64,000 nt of DNA. It comes from SHVO01 sp050246995 (GTDB taxonomy: Bacteria; Pseudomonadota; Alphaproteobacteria; Rhodospirillales; Rhodospirillaceae). Positions within the stretch are counted from its first letter, which is position 1. The number at the start of each line of letters is the position of its first letter. This document shows positions 1 to 9,077 of this stretch, piece after piece. Location of the stretch: contig JBFWVA010000003.1 in NCBI GenBank assembly GCA_050246995.1, positions 372,001 through 436,000 of the forward strand. Direction: 5' to 3'. The notes beneath the pieces are model-generated. The model was given only the letters and a program-made list of their open reading frames with translations. It searched no databases and was not told the DNA's origin. Both the position numbers and the translations under genes were made by a program.

Positions 1-2721
1 CACGGCCAGAGGCAGTGTCCAGCTTTCGTACAGCGCGGCCAGCACGAGGAAGACGAGCAGGAGGCTGAGCGGGAATACGATGAGCGCCGCGTTGCCCTGG
101 TTGGCCTGTTGGAAGCTGAGATCGGTCCATTCGAGGGTCATGCCCGGGGGCAGGACTTTCTCACCGACCGCAAGCACGGCGCCCATAGCCTGGTTGGACG
201 AGAGCATGCGCGGATCCGCTTCGCCAATGATGTCGGCGGACGGGTATCCGTTGTAGCGCACGACCGGGTCCGGGCCGTAGGTGTTGCGGGTCTTCAGGAC
301 GCTGCCGATGGGGACCATCTCGCCGTCCTGGTTACGCGTGCGGAGCTGGGAGATGTCCTCGACTTCGTCGCGCGAGGTCGCTTCGCCTTGGGCGATGACA
401 CGGAAGGTGCGGCCGAACAGGTTGAAGTCGTTCACATAGACCGAGCCGAGATAAACCTGCAGCGTCTCGAACACGTCCTTGATGTTCAGGTTCTGCGCCT
501 TCGCCTTCTCGCGGTCGACTTCGGCCGAAAGTTGCGGAACGTTCGCCTGATAGGACGAGATCGGGAAGTGCATGCCTTGCACCTGGGTCACGGCGCCCGA
601 AAGCGTCGTGGCCGCGGTTTGCAGTTCGCCGTACCCGAGGCCGGCGCGGTCTTGAATGTAGACTGAGTAGCCCGAGCCAGTGCCGAGGCCGAGGATCGGC
701 GGCGGCATGATCGCGAACGCGAAGCCTTCCTGGAGGCCCTGGAACTTGCCCATGAGTTCTCCGGCGATTTCCGTGGCCGGACGGCCGCGTTTGTCGAACG
801 GCTTCAGGCCCAGGAACACCGTGCCCATATTCGGGGTGTTGGTGAACTGCAGAACGTTGAGGCCGGGGAACGCGACGGCGTGCTCAACGCCGTCCGTGGC
901 CAGGGCGATCTCGCTCATCTTGTTGATGACCGCTTCGGTGCGGTCGAGCGACGAACCTTCGGGCATCTTCACGCCGCCGATGAGGTAGAGTTTGTCCTGC
1001 ATCGGAATGAAGCCGCCGGGCACCGACTGGAACGCAAACCAGGTGGCGGCGATCAGCACGCCGTAGAGAGCGAACACGAGCTTGCTCTTACCGATGCTGC
1101 GGGTGACGCCGACCGAGTATTTGGCCGAGCTGGCTTCGAAGAAGCGGTTGAACGGACGGAACAGCCAGCCGAACGATTTATCAAGGAAGCGCGTCGGCGC
1201 GTCCGGCTTGTCGCCATGGGACTTCAAGAGCACCGCAGCGAGGGCTGGAGAGAGAGTCAGCGAGTTGACTGCCGAGATCACGGTCGAGACCGCAATGGTG
1301 ACCGCGAACTGACGGTAGAACTGGCCGGTGACGCCTTCAAGGAAGGCCATTGGCACGAACACGGCGACAAGCACGGCCGCGATCGCGACAATGGGACCGC
1401 TTACTTCCTTCATCGCTTGGATGGCCGCTTTCTTGGGCGACAAACCATTGGCGATGGCGCGCTCGACGTTTTCGACCACGACAATCGCATCGTCGACGAC
1501 GATCCCGGTGGCCAGCACCATGCCAAAGAGGGTGAGGGTGTTGATGGAGAAGCCCAGTAGAAGCAGGATCGCGAAGCTGCCGATGATGGAGACCGGTACC
1601 GCGAGCAGCGGAATGAACGACGCGCGCCACGTCTGCAGGAACAGGATCACGACCAGCACGACGAGCGCGACGGCTTCGATCAGCGTCGTGACGACCGAGT
1701 TGATCGATTCCCGCACGAATACGGTCGGATCATAGACAACGTCCCAGGCCATGCCTTCCGGGAAGCGCTTGGAGAGTTCGGCCATCTTGGCGCGTACATC
1801 GCGCGACAAATCGAGCGAGTTGGCGCCCGGCGACTGGAAGATCGGAAGGGCGACGGCCTGTTTGACGTCAAGCGAAGCCCGCAGGGCATATTCCGACGCG
1901 CCGAGCTCGAGGCGGGCGACGTCGCTGAGCTTGGTGATCTCGCCGTTGTCGCCGGTCTTCAGGATGATGTTGCCGAATTCTTGCGAAGTGACGAGACGCC
2001 CTTGGGCGTTGATCGAAAGGGTGAAGTCCGACATGCCGGGCTGGGGCGGCGCGCCGATCTGGCCGGCCGAGACTTGTACGTTCTGATCGCGGATCGCGCG
2101 GATGACGTCGCCGCCGGTCAAGCCGCGGGACGCGACCTTCGCCGGATCGAGCCAGATGCGCATGGCGTAATCGCCGGCGCCGAACAGCGGGGCATTTCCG
2201 ACGCCTTTGATGCGCGAGATTTCGTCCTTCACATGAAGGACGGCGTAATTGCGCAAATAGGTGGTGTCGTAGCGGCCATCCGGAGACGTGAGGTGCACGA
2301 CGAGCGTAAGATCAGGCGCGCTTTTCTGTGTGATCACGCCGACTTGGCGCACTTCTTCCGGAAGACGCGGCAGCGCTTGGCCCACGCGGTTCTGGACCTG
2401 CACCTGGGCGGTATCCGGGTCGGTGCCCGGCTTGAAGGTGACGATGATCTGAAGCACGCCGTCCGAGGAGGCGACGGACTTCATGTAGATCATGTTCTCT
2501 ACGCCGTTGATCGCCTCTTCAAGAGGAGCGGCGACGGTTTCAGAGATCACAGTCGGGTTCGCGCCGCGGTACTGGGTGGTGACCTGTACCGTCGGCGGAA
2601 CGACTTCCGGATATTCGCTGACGGGGAGAAGCGGAAGCGCAATCAGCCCCGAAACGAAGATGATGATTGAGAGTACCGCCGCGAAGATCGGGCGGTTGAT
2701 GAAGAAGCCAGCGAAGTTCAT
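1..2721 (-). CDS. RND-family multidrug efflux permease (AcrB/MexB-like), 3' end beyond the window
   Basis: Inner-membrane proton/drug antiporter of a tripartite RND pump. About 907 residues are visible of a family that is usually 1,030-1,070 long; the C-terminal membrane helices lie outside the window. It opens with MNFAGFFINRPIFA, typical of HAE1 permeases, and an acidic pair, Asp410-Asp411 in the fourth helix (GIVVDDAIVVVENVERA), corresponds to the proton-relay aspartates of AcrB. The periplasmic porter regions fill the loops after helices 1 and 7. It starts 29 bp downstream of the adaptor gene, so the two form one operon, probably repressed by the divergent TetR protein. The substrate cannot be told from sequence. 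Family assignment is firm. Confidence 0.95.
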   Translation of the reverse strand, partial: MNFAGFFINRPIFAAVLSIIIFVSGLIALPLLPVSEYPEVVPPTVQVTTQYRGANPTVISETVAAPLEEAINGVENMIYMKSVASSDGVLQIIVTFKPGTDPDTAQVQVQNRVGQALPRLPEEVRQVGVITQKSAPDLTLVVHLTSPDGRYDTTYLRNYAVLHVKDEISRIKGVGNAPLFGAGDYAMRIWLDPAKVASRGLTGGDVIRAIRDQNVQVSAGQIGAPPQPGMSDFTLSINAQGRLVTSQEFGNIILKTGDNGEITKLSDVARLELGASEYALRASLDVKQAVALPIFQSPGANSLDLSRDVRAKMAELSKRFPEGMAWDVVYDPTVFVRESINSVVTTLIEAVALVVLVVILFLQTWRASFIPLLAVPVSIIGSFAILLLLGFSINTLTLFGMVLATGIVVDDAIVVVENVERAIANGLSPKKAAIQAMKEVSGPIVAIAAVLVAVFVPMAFLEGVTGQFYRQFAVTIAVSTVISAVNSLTLSPALAAVLLKSHGDKPDAPTRFLDKSFGWLFRPFNRFFEASSAKYSVGVTRSIGKSKLVFALYGVLIAATWFAFQSVPGGFIPMQDKLYLIGGVKMPEGSSLDRTEAVINKMSEIALATDGVEHAVAFPGLNVLQFTNTPNMGTVFLGLKPFDKRGRPATEIAGELMGKFQGLQEGFAFAIMPPPILGLGTGSGYSVYIQDRAGLGYGELQTAATTLSGAVTQVQGMHFPISSYQANVPQLSAEVDREKAKAQNLNIKDVFETLQVYLGSVYVNDFNLFGRTFRVIAQGEATSRDEVEDISQLRTRNQDGEMVPIGSVLKTRNTYGPDPVVRYNGYPSADIIGEADPRMLSSNQAMGAVLAVGEKVLPPGMTLEWTDLSFQQANQGNAALIVFPLSLLLVFLVLAALYESWTLPLAV

Positions 2722-2750
2722 GGCTATATGTCCGAGTTAGAGATTCCGAG

Positions 2751-4037
2751 CTAGTTGCCGGCCTGAGGACCCGCCAAATTGGCGGCCTGCGCCGGCGGCT
2801 CGCCCATTTGGATGTCGGTCGGGTTCACGGGCATGCCGGGCATGAATATCTTCTGCACGCCATGCACGATCACGCGGTCGGTGGGGGTCAGGCCCGAGGT
2901 AACGACACGGAAACCTTCGGACTCGCGTCCCAAGGTGATGTCGCGGCGCACCGCACGGTTCTGATCGCCGACCACGTAGACGTACTTGCGGTCCTGGTCG
3001 GTAAGGATGGCTTTCTCATCGACCAGCAGCGCATCCACCTGGCCGCTGCCAAGCAGCTTGACGCGGGCGAACAGGCCCGGGGTGAGCGAGCGATCCTTGT
3101 TCTCGAGCACGGCTCGGGCGCGGATGGTGCCCGTCGTCGGATCAAGATGGTTGTCGACGAAGTCGAGATAACCCTGGTGCGGGAAATCCTTCTCGTCAGC
3201 CAAAGCGACATGCACCGGATGACGCGCATCCTGCGAGGCGGAGCGTTCGCCGCGCTGGCCCATCTCGGCATAACGCAGGAACGTCTGCTCGTCGGATTCG
3301 AAGTACACATACACCTTGTCGAGCGACACAACCGTGGTCAGCAGCGACTGATTCGGATTCACGAGATTGCCTGCGGTGATGAGCGCCTGGCCGGCGCGGC
3401 CATCGATCGGCGAGCGCACTTCGGTGAATTCGAGATCAAGACGCGCCGACTGAGCGGCGGCCTCGGCGGCACGGACAGCCGCCGAAGCTTCGGCGTACGC
3501 GGCGATGCGCTGGTCGAATTCTTCCTGGCTGATGACGCGGCCGTCGAGCAGCTTCTGCGCACGGTCGGCTTGGGTCTTCGCGAGGTCCGACTGCGTGCGG
3601 GCGCGCACGAGCTCAGCCTCGGCGCGGGACGCCTGAGCCTGGAACGGACGGCGGTCGATGACGAAGAGCACGTCGCCCTTTTTCACTTCGTCGCCTTCGC
3701 GGAACTTAATGCTCTCGATGTAGCCGCCGACGCGCGGGCGGATCTCGACATTATCAATGGCGGTGACGCGGCCCGGGAATTCATCCCAGTAGGTGACGCT
3801 TTTGGCGAGAACCGCAGCGGCGCTGACGGCCGGCGGCGGCGGAGCAGCGGGCGCCGTGTTGCTGTGCGCGCCAGGGGCCGAGAGAGCGAAGCCGATAAGA
3901 CCCGCGGCGACAACGGCGCCGGCGATCGTCAGACCTTTGCGGTTGGAATTGCGGAACGGTACGCGCGCGGACCAGGGGGTGGACGCGTGGGCGGAATGCG
4001 GGGCGAGGCCTTCGTCTTCGATGCGAGGGGCGGGCAT
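2751..4037 (-). CDS. RND efflux periplasmic adaptor (membrane fusion protein, AcrA/MexA-like)
   Basis: Links the inner-membrane RND permease to an outer-membrane channel. 428 residues. An N-terminal cytosolic stretch of about 33 residues precedes a single hydrophobic helix (about 35-55), so the protein is probably anchored rather than lipidated; no lipobox is seen. The lipoyl half-motifs flank an alpha-hairpin (about 110-210), with VGGYIESIKFREGDEVKKGD before it and FTEVRSPIDGRAGQ after it, followed by the beta-barrel and membrane-proximal domains. It is the first gene of the operon with the permease. No outer-membrane factor follows, at least within the window, so one encoded elsewhere may be used. 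The start could be some codons downstream. Confidence 0.93.
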   Translation of the reverse strand: MPAPRIEDEGLAPHSAHASTPWSARVPFRNSNRKGLTIAGAVVAAGLIGFALSAPGAHSNTAPAAPPPPAVSAAAVLAKSVTYWDEFPGRVTAIDNVEIRPRVGGYIESIKFREGDEVKKGDVLFVIDRRPFQAQASRAEAELVRARTQSDLAKTQADRAQKLLDGRVISQEEFDQRIAAYAEASAAVRAAEAAAQSARLDLEFTEVRSPIDGRAGQALITAGNLVNPNQSLLTTVVSLDKVYVYFESDEQTFLRYAEMGQRGERSASQDARHPVHVALADEKDFPHQGYLDFVDNHLDPTTGTIRARAVLENKDRSLTPGLFARVKLLGSGQVDALLVDEKAILTDQDRKYVYVVGDQNRAVRRDITLGRESEGFRVVTSGLTPTDRVIVHGVQKIFMPGMPVNPTDIQMGEPPAQAANLAGPQAGN

Positions 4038-4307
4038 ATATGGTGTCTCCGGTGGGATCTGAATGAAAAGAGAGCGGCGGGTTCCCGAAGGGGGTGAGGG
4101 AGGGAAGGACTCGGGAACCCGCCGTCACGCCTAGTCTTGGACAGGCGTGGAGCAGCGGGCGTGGAGGGGGGATCCACAACCGCTGAGTTGATTGATCACG
4201 GGCAGAAACTCTTTTAGAATGAACAACTTATGTGTGCGGTGCGGCATGGCGAGCGCTTTCTTATTGTGGGGCGTTGCGAGTTTCTGTAGTGACCCCAGAA
4301 AATGTGT

Positions 4308-4352
4308 GTTACTAGTAAGTAACGCGGCTTGAAATACTGACTGGTAAGTAAC
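4308..4352. promoter_or_regulatory. Probable TetR operator region between the RND operon and its regulator
   Basis: The 326 bp between the divergent genes hold two copies of GTAAGTAAC, at 4315-4323 and 4344-4352, whose starts are 29 bp apart. The first belongs to an inverted repeat GTTACT-agta-AGTAAC (4308-4323); the second is preceded by tactgact, giving a looser dyad. On the minus strand TTTCAA-N17-TAACAC across this region could serve as the pump promoter, so a bound repressor would cover it. The rest of the gap shows nothing clear. That the TetR protein binds here is inference from position and symmetry. Confidence 0.6.
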
Positions 4353-4363
4353 ATGTCAAGAGC

Positions 4364-4981
4364 ATGGAAACTTTAGCACCCGAAAAAAATTCGAATGGCT
4401 CCGCGCTAGGGGCTGATTCGAAGGAATCACCGCGCGACCGTATCCTGGCCGCCGCGCATGATCTTTTTTACAAGCATGGTCTTCACGTCGTGAGCGTGGA
4501 CCAGATTGCGGAAGCGGCGTCGTCGAACAAGATGACGCTCTATCGCCACTTCAAATCAAAAGACGAGTTGATTGCCGCGTGCGCGCGTGAATGCGCGCGC
4601 GAGTGGGAAGACGAGTGGAAGCAGAACGTTGCCGAACATCCCGGCGATCCGCTTGGCGCTCTGCGCGCCTGGTGCCGCGGTGCCGCTGAATGCATGACCA
4701 GCGAAGAACGGGGTTGTTTCATGGCCAATGCGGCGGTGGAGTTGCCGCAAACCGATCACCCCGCCCGGCGCGTGATTGAATCCAGCAAGCGTGCGCATCG
4801 CGATGCGCTGATCAGCCTCGCGCGGGAAGCCGGCTTCGCTGAGCCGGAGCAGCTGGGCGATGCGCTGTTCATGACCATGGAAGGCGCGCGCATCTGCACG
4901 CAAAGTGTTTGCCAGGCGCACGCGGCGGATCGCCTTTACGCCATGCTCGACGCGCTCATCATCAGTCATAAGCGGAAGTAA
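4364..4981 (+). CDS. TetR/AcrR-family transcriptional regulator
   Basis: 205-residue DNA-binding repressor. The N-terminal helix-turn-helix domain lies at about residues 25-70 (RILAAAHDLFYKHG, then SVDQIAEAASSNKMTLYRHF), a clear TetR signature; the rest is the helical ligand-binding and dimerisation half. It is divergent from the RND pump genes with operator-like repeats just upstream of its own start, the usual layout of a local, autoregulated efflux repressor. The first 24 residues, before the HTH, are polar and probably disordered. Ligand unknown. Confidence 0.92.
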   Translation: METLAPEKNSNGSALGADSKESPRDRILAAAHDLFYKHGLHVVSVDQIAEAASSNKMTLYRHFKSKDELIAACARECAREWEDEWKQNVAEHPGDPLGALRAWCRGAAECMTSEERGCFMANAAVELPQTDHPARRVIESSKRAHRDALISLAREAGFAEPEQLGDALFMTMEGARICTQSVCQAHAADRLYAMLDALIISHKRK

Positions 4982-5415
4982 GACTTCTGCCGTTATCCCC
5001 GAATGTTCCGCGGCCGCCGGGAAAGGAATGGGCATTGGCCGATCTCGCGCGGAAGTGCAGCGTTATATGTGCGCGGCTCCCATCGCATTCCGATAGGCCC
5101 CACCGCAAATAGGTTCAAAAAAAAGAGATTGGCGATAAAGCAATGAACCCGCAGGCTAAATTCACTCTTTGAATTTGAAACGCCGAGTCGAGAAAATCGC
5201 GGCGACCCGCCACCTTGTGGATAACTATTTTTGCGCTCCGGGGGATGCGAATGTGTCGCAAAACGCCCGGTTTCATTGACAAAGTTGAACCTCCAAATTG
5301 TTACTTTTTAGCGACTAAAAATATAGTCGACGCACAACTATTTCGACCCTTATCAATTCCCTGGGCGGTTCCCGTGGAATCGCGAGGGGTAATTTCATTG
5401 GTTTCCAGGGACGAG
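4982..5415. other. 434-bp non-coding stretch with palindromes ahead of a hypothetical gene
   Basis: No convincing gene. A perfect palindrome TTTTTAG-CGA-CTAAAAA occupies 5305-5321 and overlaps a second dyad CGACT-N8-AGTCG (5312-5329). A possible sigma-70 -35 box TTGACA is at 5276-5281, 17 bp from a weak TGTTAC, which would place the palindrome around the transcription start. A further dyad CGCCG...CGGCG lies at about 5183-5205. A reading frame runs in frame from 5215 into the downstream gene, but its extra residues do not look coding. Confidence 0.4.
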
Positions 5416-6417
5416 ATGACCGCGCCTCCCGACACAGGATCGGAACCTGCTCCCGCGCAACCTGACGCCGCGCCGGCCCTTGCCGACGGAGAAACCACCA
5501 CATTCGTTTTCACCCACATTCTTTTTAAGACACCAGGCGCGCGTTTTGTCGGCGCCGGGAGCGACCGCACGCCGATGTTCGCGGTCGATCTGGGGGACCA
5601 GAAAGGGCTGCTGGGCATCCAAGCCATGAAGCGCCAGTTCAACATTCCTTACGCCAGCGCCGACGATAAAATGATCGACCTGGCGGTGCGCAGCCTGAAA
5701 TACGTTTCCGAAATTCGCCCCGGCGACAACGTGCCCAACGAGATCCTGACGGGCCGCGCGTCGTGGATGATCGATCCGCGCCACGCCGAGATCGCACGCA
5801 AGCGCCTCGAACTTCAGCTGCTCGCGACCGTCGATCCTAAGGAAGTGAAGCTCACAAATACCAAGGAGATATCGGTCTATCTCGAGCAGCCGGAGAACAA
5901 GGCGAAGTTGCGCGAAGCGTTCCGCGTAGCGGCCAAAGCCTTGGGACGCGCCGAGGATGATACGGCTTTCGTGCTCGACAAGCTTGTCACCTTCGCGCGC
6001 GAACTTGCCTATATCGAGGCGTTGCGCGAATGGTTCCTTCAGGTGGGTGCGATCCTCAAGAAGATCCAGTGGGTGGGCAAGGCCTACGACGGCGACCGCC
6101 GCTTCAAGGTCGAAGTCGGGCAGATGCGCTCGCTGTTCATGCCGGTGTCGCAGGAATACCGCGATATTTTCACGAGAGCGGACAAGCTGTCGGATGACGT
6201 GGTGTCGGCGTTGACCACGATCGGCGCCAAGGTGAAGGCCATCCGAGAAGAACGCGACCGGTTGCACGGACTCACGCTCGTCTGGCGCGACATCGTCGTC
6301 CAGTGGCGCAATTGTACGCCAGACACCGCCTCCCGTTATATGGAAACCGCCCGCGCGACCTACCGGTTCCTGGCGACCCGGCACAGTTCGGGCCGTAGCC
6401 TCCTCAAGGCAAAGTAG
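5416..6417 (+). CDS. Conserved-looking hypothetical protein, 333 aa
   Basis: I do not recognise a family. The ATG at 5416 is chosen because an AGGGACG ribosome-binding site lies just upstream and the sequence before it is compositionally unlike the rest. The first 30 residues are Pro/Ala-rich and probably flexible. Residues about 35-130 are mixed alpha/beta (FVFTHILFKTPGARF, MFAVDLGDQKG). The remainder is strongly helical, with many charged residues (KAIREERDRLHGLTLVWRDI), and may form a coiled-coil bundle. There is no signal peptide or membrane helix, so it is probably cytosolic. It is monocistronic apart from a 47-bp gap to the following dehydrogenase gene. Confidence 0.75.
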   Translation: MTAPPDTGSEPAPAQPDAAPALADGETTTFVFTHILFKTPGARFVGAGSDRTPMFAVDLGDQKGLLGIQAMKRQFNIPYASADDKMIDLAVRSLKYVSEIRPGDNVPNEILTGRASWMIDPRHAEIARKRLELQLLATVDPKEVKLTNTKEISVYLEQPENKAKLREAFRVAAKALGRAEDDTAFVLDKLVTFARELAYIEALREWFLQVGAILKKIQWVGKAYDGDRRFKVEVGQMRSLFMPVSQEYRDIFTRADKLSDDVVSALTTIGAKVKAIREERDRLHGLTLVWRDIVVQWRNCTPDTASRYMETARATYRFLATRHSSGRSLLKAK

Positions 6418-6464
6418 GCGAATTCACGCTTGCGCCCGGATGCGGCGCGGGTGAAGTCTTACGC

Positions 6465-7247
6465 ATGAACCTCAAAGACACTGTCTCCTTTCGTTTGGAT
6501 GGAAAAGTCGCGGCCGTGACCGGAGCCGGCAGCGGGATCGGGCGCGCCATTGCGTTGGCCTTTGCGCAGGCCGGTGCATGGGTTGCAATCCTGGATCGGG
6601 ATGAGATGAAGGGGGTGGCGGTCGCGCGGGAGATCGTGAAACTGGGCCAGCAAAGTTTCGCGGCCGTGGTGGACGTCGCCAAGGAAGACGAGGTCGAACG
6701 GGCGATCGGCGCGGTGATGAATGAATTCGGCGGGCTCGATATCCTGGTGAACAGCGCAGGTACCGCGATCCGCAAGCCCAGCGCCGAACTGCCGCTCGAT
6801 GACTGGGACACGGTGATGGCGGTGAATGTGACCGGCACCTTCCTGATGTCACGTCACGCCGCGCGCATGATGTTGGCCGCTGGGAAGGGCGGGAGCATCG
6901 TCAATGTCTCGTCCATCATGGGTTTTTCGGGCGGAGGGCTTTATCCCAACATCTCTTACCAGACGAGCAAGGGCGCGGTGGTGAATATGACCCGCGCACT
7001 GGCGGTGGAGTGGGCGAAGGATAACATCCGCGTCAACGCCATCGCGCCGCAGTGGGTGAATACACCCTTCATCGACGGTTTGCGCGAAAAGCCGGAACTG
7101 ATCGAACGCATCAAGGCGATGGTGCCGATGGGACGCCTGGCGGAGCCGGAGGAGATCGCGGGCGCCGCGGTGTTCCTCGCCAGCCCGGCGGCCAGCATGG
7201 TGACGGGACACATTCTCGCGGTGGACGGCGGGTTCTTAGCTCAATAG
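6465..7247 (+). CDS. Short-chain dehydrogenase/reductase (SDR)
   Basis: 260-residue classical SDR, an NAD(P)(H)-dependent oxidoreductase. The cofactor motif TGAGSGIG spans residues 19-26, the NAG-type motif is NSAG near 96-99, and the catalytic residues are Ser150, Tyr165 and Lys169 (SYQTSKG). Asp44 or Asp46 at the end of the second strand (ILDRDE) suggests a preference for NAD(H). The C-terminal GHILAVDGG is typical of the family. Sequence resembles gluconate 5-dehydrogenase/3-oxoacyl-ACP-reductase-like members, but the substrate cannot be fixed. The next gene starts 21 bp downstream, so co-transcription is likely. Confidence 0.93.
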   Translation: MNLKDTVSFRLDGKVAAVTGAGSGIGRAIALAFAQAGAWVAILDRDEMKGVAVAREIVKLGQQSFAAVVDVAKEDEVERAIGAVMNEFGGLDILVNSAGTAIRKPSAELPLDDWDTVMAVNVTGTFLMSRHAARMMLAAGKGGSIVNVSSIMGFSGGGLYPNISYQTSKGAVVNMTRALAVEWAKDNIRVNAIAPQWVNTPFIDGLREKPELIERIKAMVPMGRLAEPEEIAGAAVFLASPAASMVTGHILAVDGGFLAQ

Positions 7248-7268
7248 TGGGCTCACAAGGAGGGCGAA

Positions 7269-7832
7269 ATGCGCGCACTGGTGTTGGCGTTGACGGTACT
7301 TCTGGGGTTCTCGGGCACGGCGGCGCGGGCGGAGAGCATTGATATCGGGCCGGCGGTGGGGACGGCGATTCCGATGCCGTTCGCCGTGCATGACTCTCAA
7401 GGCGCGCTTCAGACCTTCGCCGATCTCGCGGGTCCGTCGGGGGCCGTGCTGGTGTTCGTGCGGTCCGCCTCATGGTGTCCGTATTGCATCCAGCAGCTGC
7501 GCGACATCGAAAGTGTGAATGCCGAGTTGAAGACGCGCGGCTACCGGCTGGTGTCCGTCAGTTACGACACGCCGGACATCCTGACGGCGTTCGCCAAGAA
7601 ATTTGGCGTGACTTACACCATGACCTCGGACGAAGGCTCGAAGATGATCGACGCCTTCAAGATCCGCGATCCGCAGTATCCGGCGACGTCGCGGGCCTAC
7701 GGCGTGCCGAAGCCGGCGATCTTCGTTGTCGATAAGGGCGGAATCGTCCGCGCGAAATTGGCGGAAGAGGGTTACAAGACGCGTCCGCCTTCAGCGGCAA
7801 TCATTTCCGCGATTGATTCGCTGAAGAAGTAG
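7269..7832 (+). CDS. Exported AhpC/TSA-type redoxin (thioredoxin fold)
   Basis: 187 residues with a cleavable signal peptide (residues 1-21, ending AARA-ES), hence periplasmic. The thioredoxin-fold core contains SASWCPYC with Cys70 and Cys73 at the start of the first long helix, so it has a CxxC rather than the single peroxidatic Cys of most peroxiredoxins; it may act as a peroxidase or a thiol reductase. A strong AAGGAGGG ribosome-binding site sits 5 bp before the ATG. It follows the SDR gene closely; no functional link is obvious. Confidence 0.85.
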   Translation: MRALVLALTVLLGFSGTAARAESIDIGPAVGTAIPMPFAVHDSQGALQTFADLAGPSGAVLVFVRSASWCPYCIQQLRDIESVNAELKTRGYRLVSVSYDTPDILTAFAKKFGVTYTMTSDEGSKMIDAFKIRDPQYPATSRAYGVPKPAIFVVDKGGIVRAKLAEEGYKTRPPSAAIISAIDSLKK

Positions 7833-8369
7833 GTCGCGCGGACCAACTGGACGGCGTCACCCCTAGGGGCTTGCCCGAGGGTCCTGGGTTTTGAAATGAG
7901 CTGTCTGCAGCGCTAGCGGGAAACGTTGCCTCGCGCGGTGTTTGAAAACCCTAGATTCAGGGCATGTGCCCAGGGTCACCAAAAAACAATTATCAGCTTT
8001 CAATGATTGTCATTCCGGCCTTCGCCGGGATGATGGTGTCATCTGCATCATGTATCCACAATGTTCCCACCTGTCAGACGCGCTTACTGGATGCTTACAC
8101 GGTAACCGCCGCGCTTAATACTCGTGGCGAAATCAGGGCGAACTGTGCACGCGTTGTGCACATCGCGATTCCGTCGCAGCGTTTACGCATATCAACCCTG
8201 CGCAAATGAATGCGAGCGTGTCGTTCGTGCAACGGCACACGCGATATCGAACGGGCGCATGCACGCTGCCCTGGACATGCCTCAAAGCGACACTAGGTTG
8301 CGCCTCCCTCGACGCGGGATCTCATCTCGCGATGAGGGACTCTAAAAACAAAAAGGAAAGTGCAAACTT
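7833..8369. other. 537-bp intergenic region with a REP-like element and dyads
   Basis: No gene is supported. At 8010-8032 lies a REP-like inverted repeat, CATTCCGGC-ctt-cGCCGGGATG, of the kind dispersed in many proteobacterial genomes. GGGCATGTGCCC is a 12-bp palindrome at about 7959-7970. Just upstream of the outer-membrane protein gene CTCATC-TCGC-GATGAG (8321-8336) forms a hairpin that could sit in the mRNA leader. Short frames here lack coding character. Confidence 0.5.
8010..8032. repeat. REP-like palindromic element
   Basis: Inverted repeat CATTCCGGC/GCCGGGATG with a short loop, matching the general form of extragenic palindromes found scattered in alphaproteobacterial genomes. Only one clear copy is seen in this window, so its repetitive nature is inferred from known examples. 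Confidence 0.5.
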
Positions 8370-8966
8370 ATGAAGCTCGCAAAAATCGGCGCCGTCGCCG
8401 CGTTCACCATTGTCGCCGCGACCCAAGCTCAGGCTCAGAATTTCTACGGCTCCGTGGGCGCCGGCGTTCTCGTGCCGGAAAAGCTAGACATCCAGGTCGG
8501 CACGGCGGCCGGCGAAGTGAAGTTCGACACCGGTTACGCGCTGACGACGGCTCTCGGTTATGATTTCGGCAACGGCCTGCGTACCGAACTCGAACTCGGC
8601 CTCAATGATACGGGCTTCAAGAGCGCGCGCGCCGGCGCGGCGAATTTCGCCATCACCGGCGGCGACGTCGATCAGCTGTCGCTGCATGCGGCCGGTTACT
8701 ATGACTTCAACATGGGCGCCGTGAGCCCGTACATCGGCGGCGGCGTCGGCTTGACGCGCACCGATGTCGACACGTTCACCATCGGCACCACCACCACGGC
8801 GGGCGACCGCGCCACCGACTTGTCGCTGTTCGGCGAAGCCGGTGTGTCGATCCCGGTCATGGACCGTCTGTCGATCGTTCCTGGCGTGCGTTATTCGTGG
8901 GTCGACACCAACGGTTCGAACATGACCGCCTGGACCTTCAAGACCGCGCTGCGTTACGCGTTCTAA
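8370..8966 (+). CDS. Outer-membrane beta-barrel protein (OmpA-like/opacity-type porin fold)
   Basis: 198 residues. A signal peptide ends at AQAQA-QN (about residue 20). The mature part shows alternating aromatic and polar strands with Gly-rich turns (VSPYIGGGVGLTRTDVDT) and ends in the C-terminal Phe (LRYAF) required by the BAM machinery, consistent with an eight-stranded barrel like OmpW or Omp25/Omp31-type surface proteins. There is no C-terminal peptidoglycan-binding domain. AAGGAAAG at 8353-8360 is the ribosome-binding site. Its long upstream region with a leader hairpin and its own terminator suggest a single, independently regulated transcript. Confidence 0.9.
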   Translation: MKLAKIGAVAAFTIVAATQAQAQNFYGSVGAGVLVPEKLDIQVGTAAGEVKFDTGYALTTALGYDFGNGLRTELELGLNDTGFKSARAGAANFAITGGDVDQLSLHAAGYYDFNMGAVSPYIGGGVGLTRTDVDTFTIGTTTTAGDRATDLSLFGEAGVSIPVMDRLSIVPGVRYSWVDTNGSNMTAWTFKTALRYAF

Positions 8967-9042
8967 ATACTTGGCGGGACTGAGTAACTCTTCGGCGCAC
9001 CAGCACGTACGCGTAGAAGAAAATGCTCCGGTTCCGGCCGGG

Positions 9043-9077
9043 AACGGCCGCCGTATTCGCTATGCGGCGGCCGTTTT
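9043..9077 (+). terminator. Rho-independent terminator of the outer-membrane protein gene
   Basis: Perfect 11-bp stem AACGGCCGCCG / CGGCGGCCGTT with an 11-nt loop, followed by TTTT. It lies about 75 bp after the stop codon of the beta-barrel gene. Confidence 0.85.

Noticed and set aside
2808..4097. Long open frame (about 429 codons) on the plus strand opposite the RND adaptor gene
   Set aside because: Shadow of the adaptor gene caused by high GC in third positions; low-complexity Arg/Ala/Gly composition and no family resemblance.
5215..5415. Upstream in-frame start of the 333-aa hypothetical protein
   Set aside because: The added 67 residues are Cys-, Arg- and aromatic-rich without a ribosome-binding site, and would cover the palindromic promoter region.
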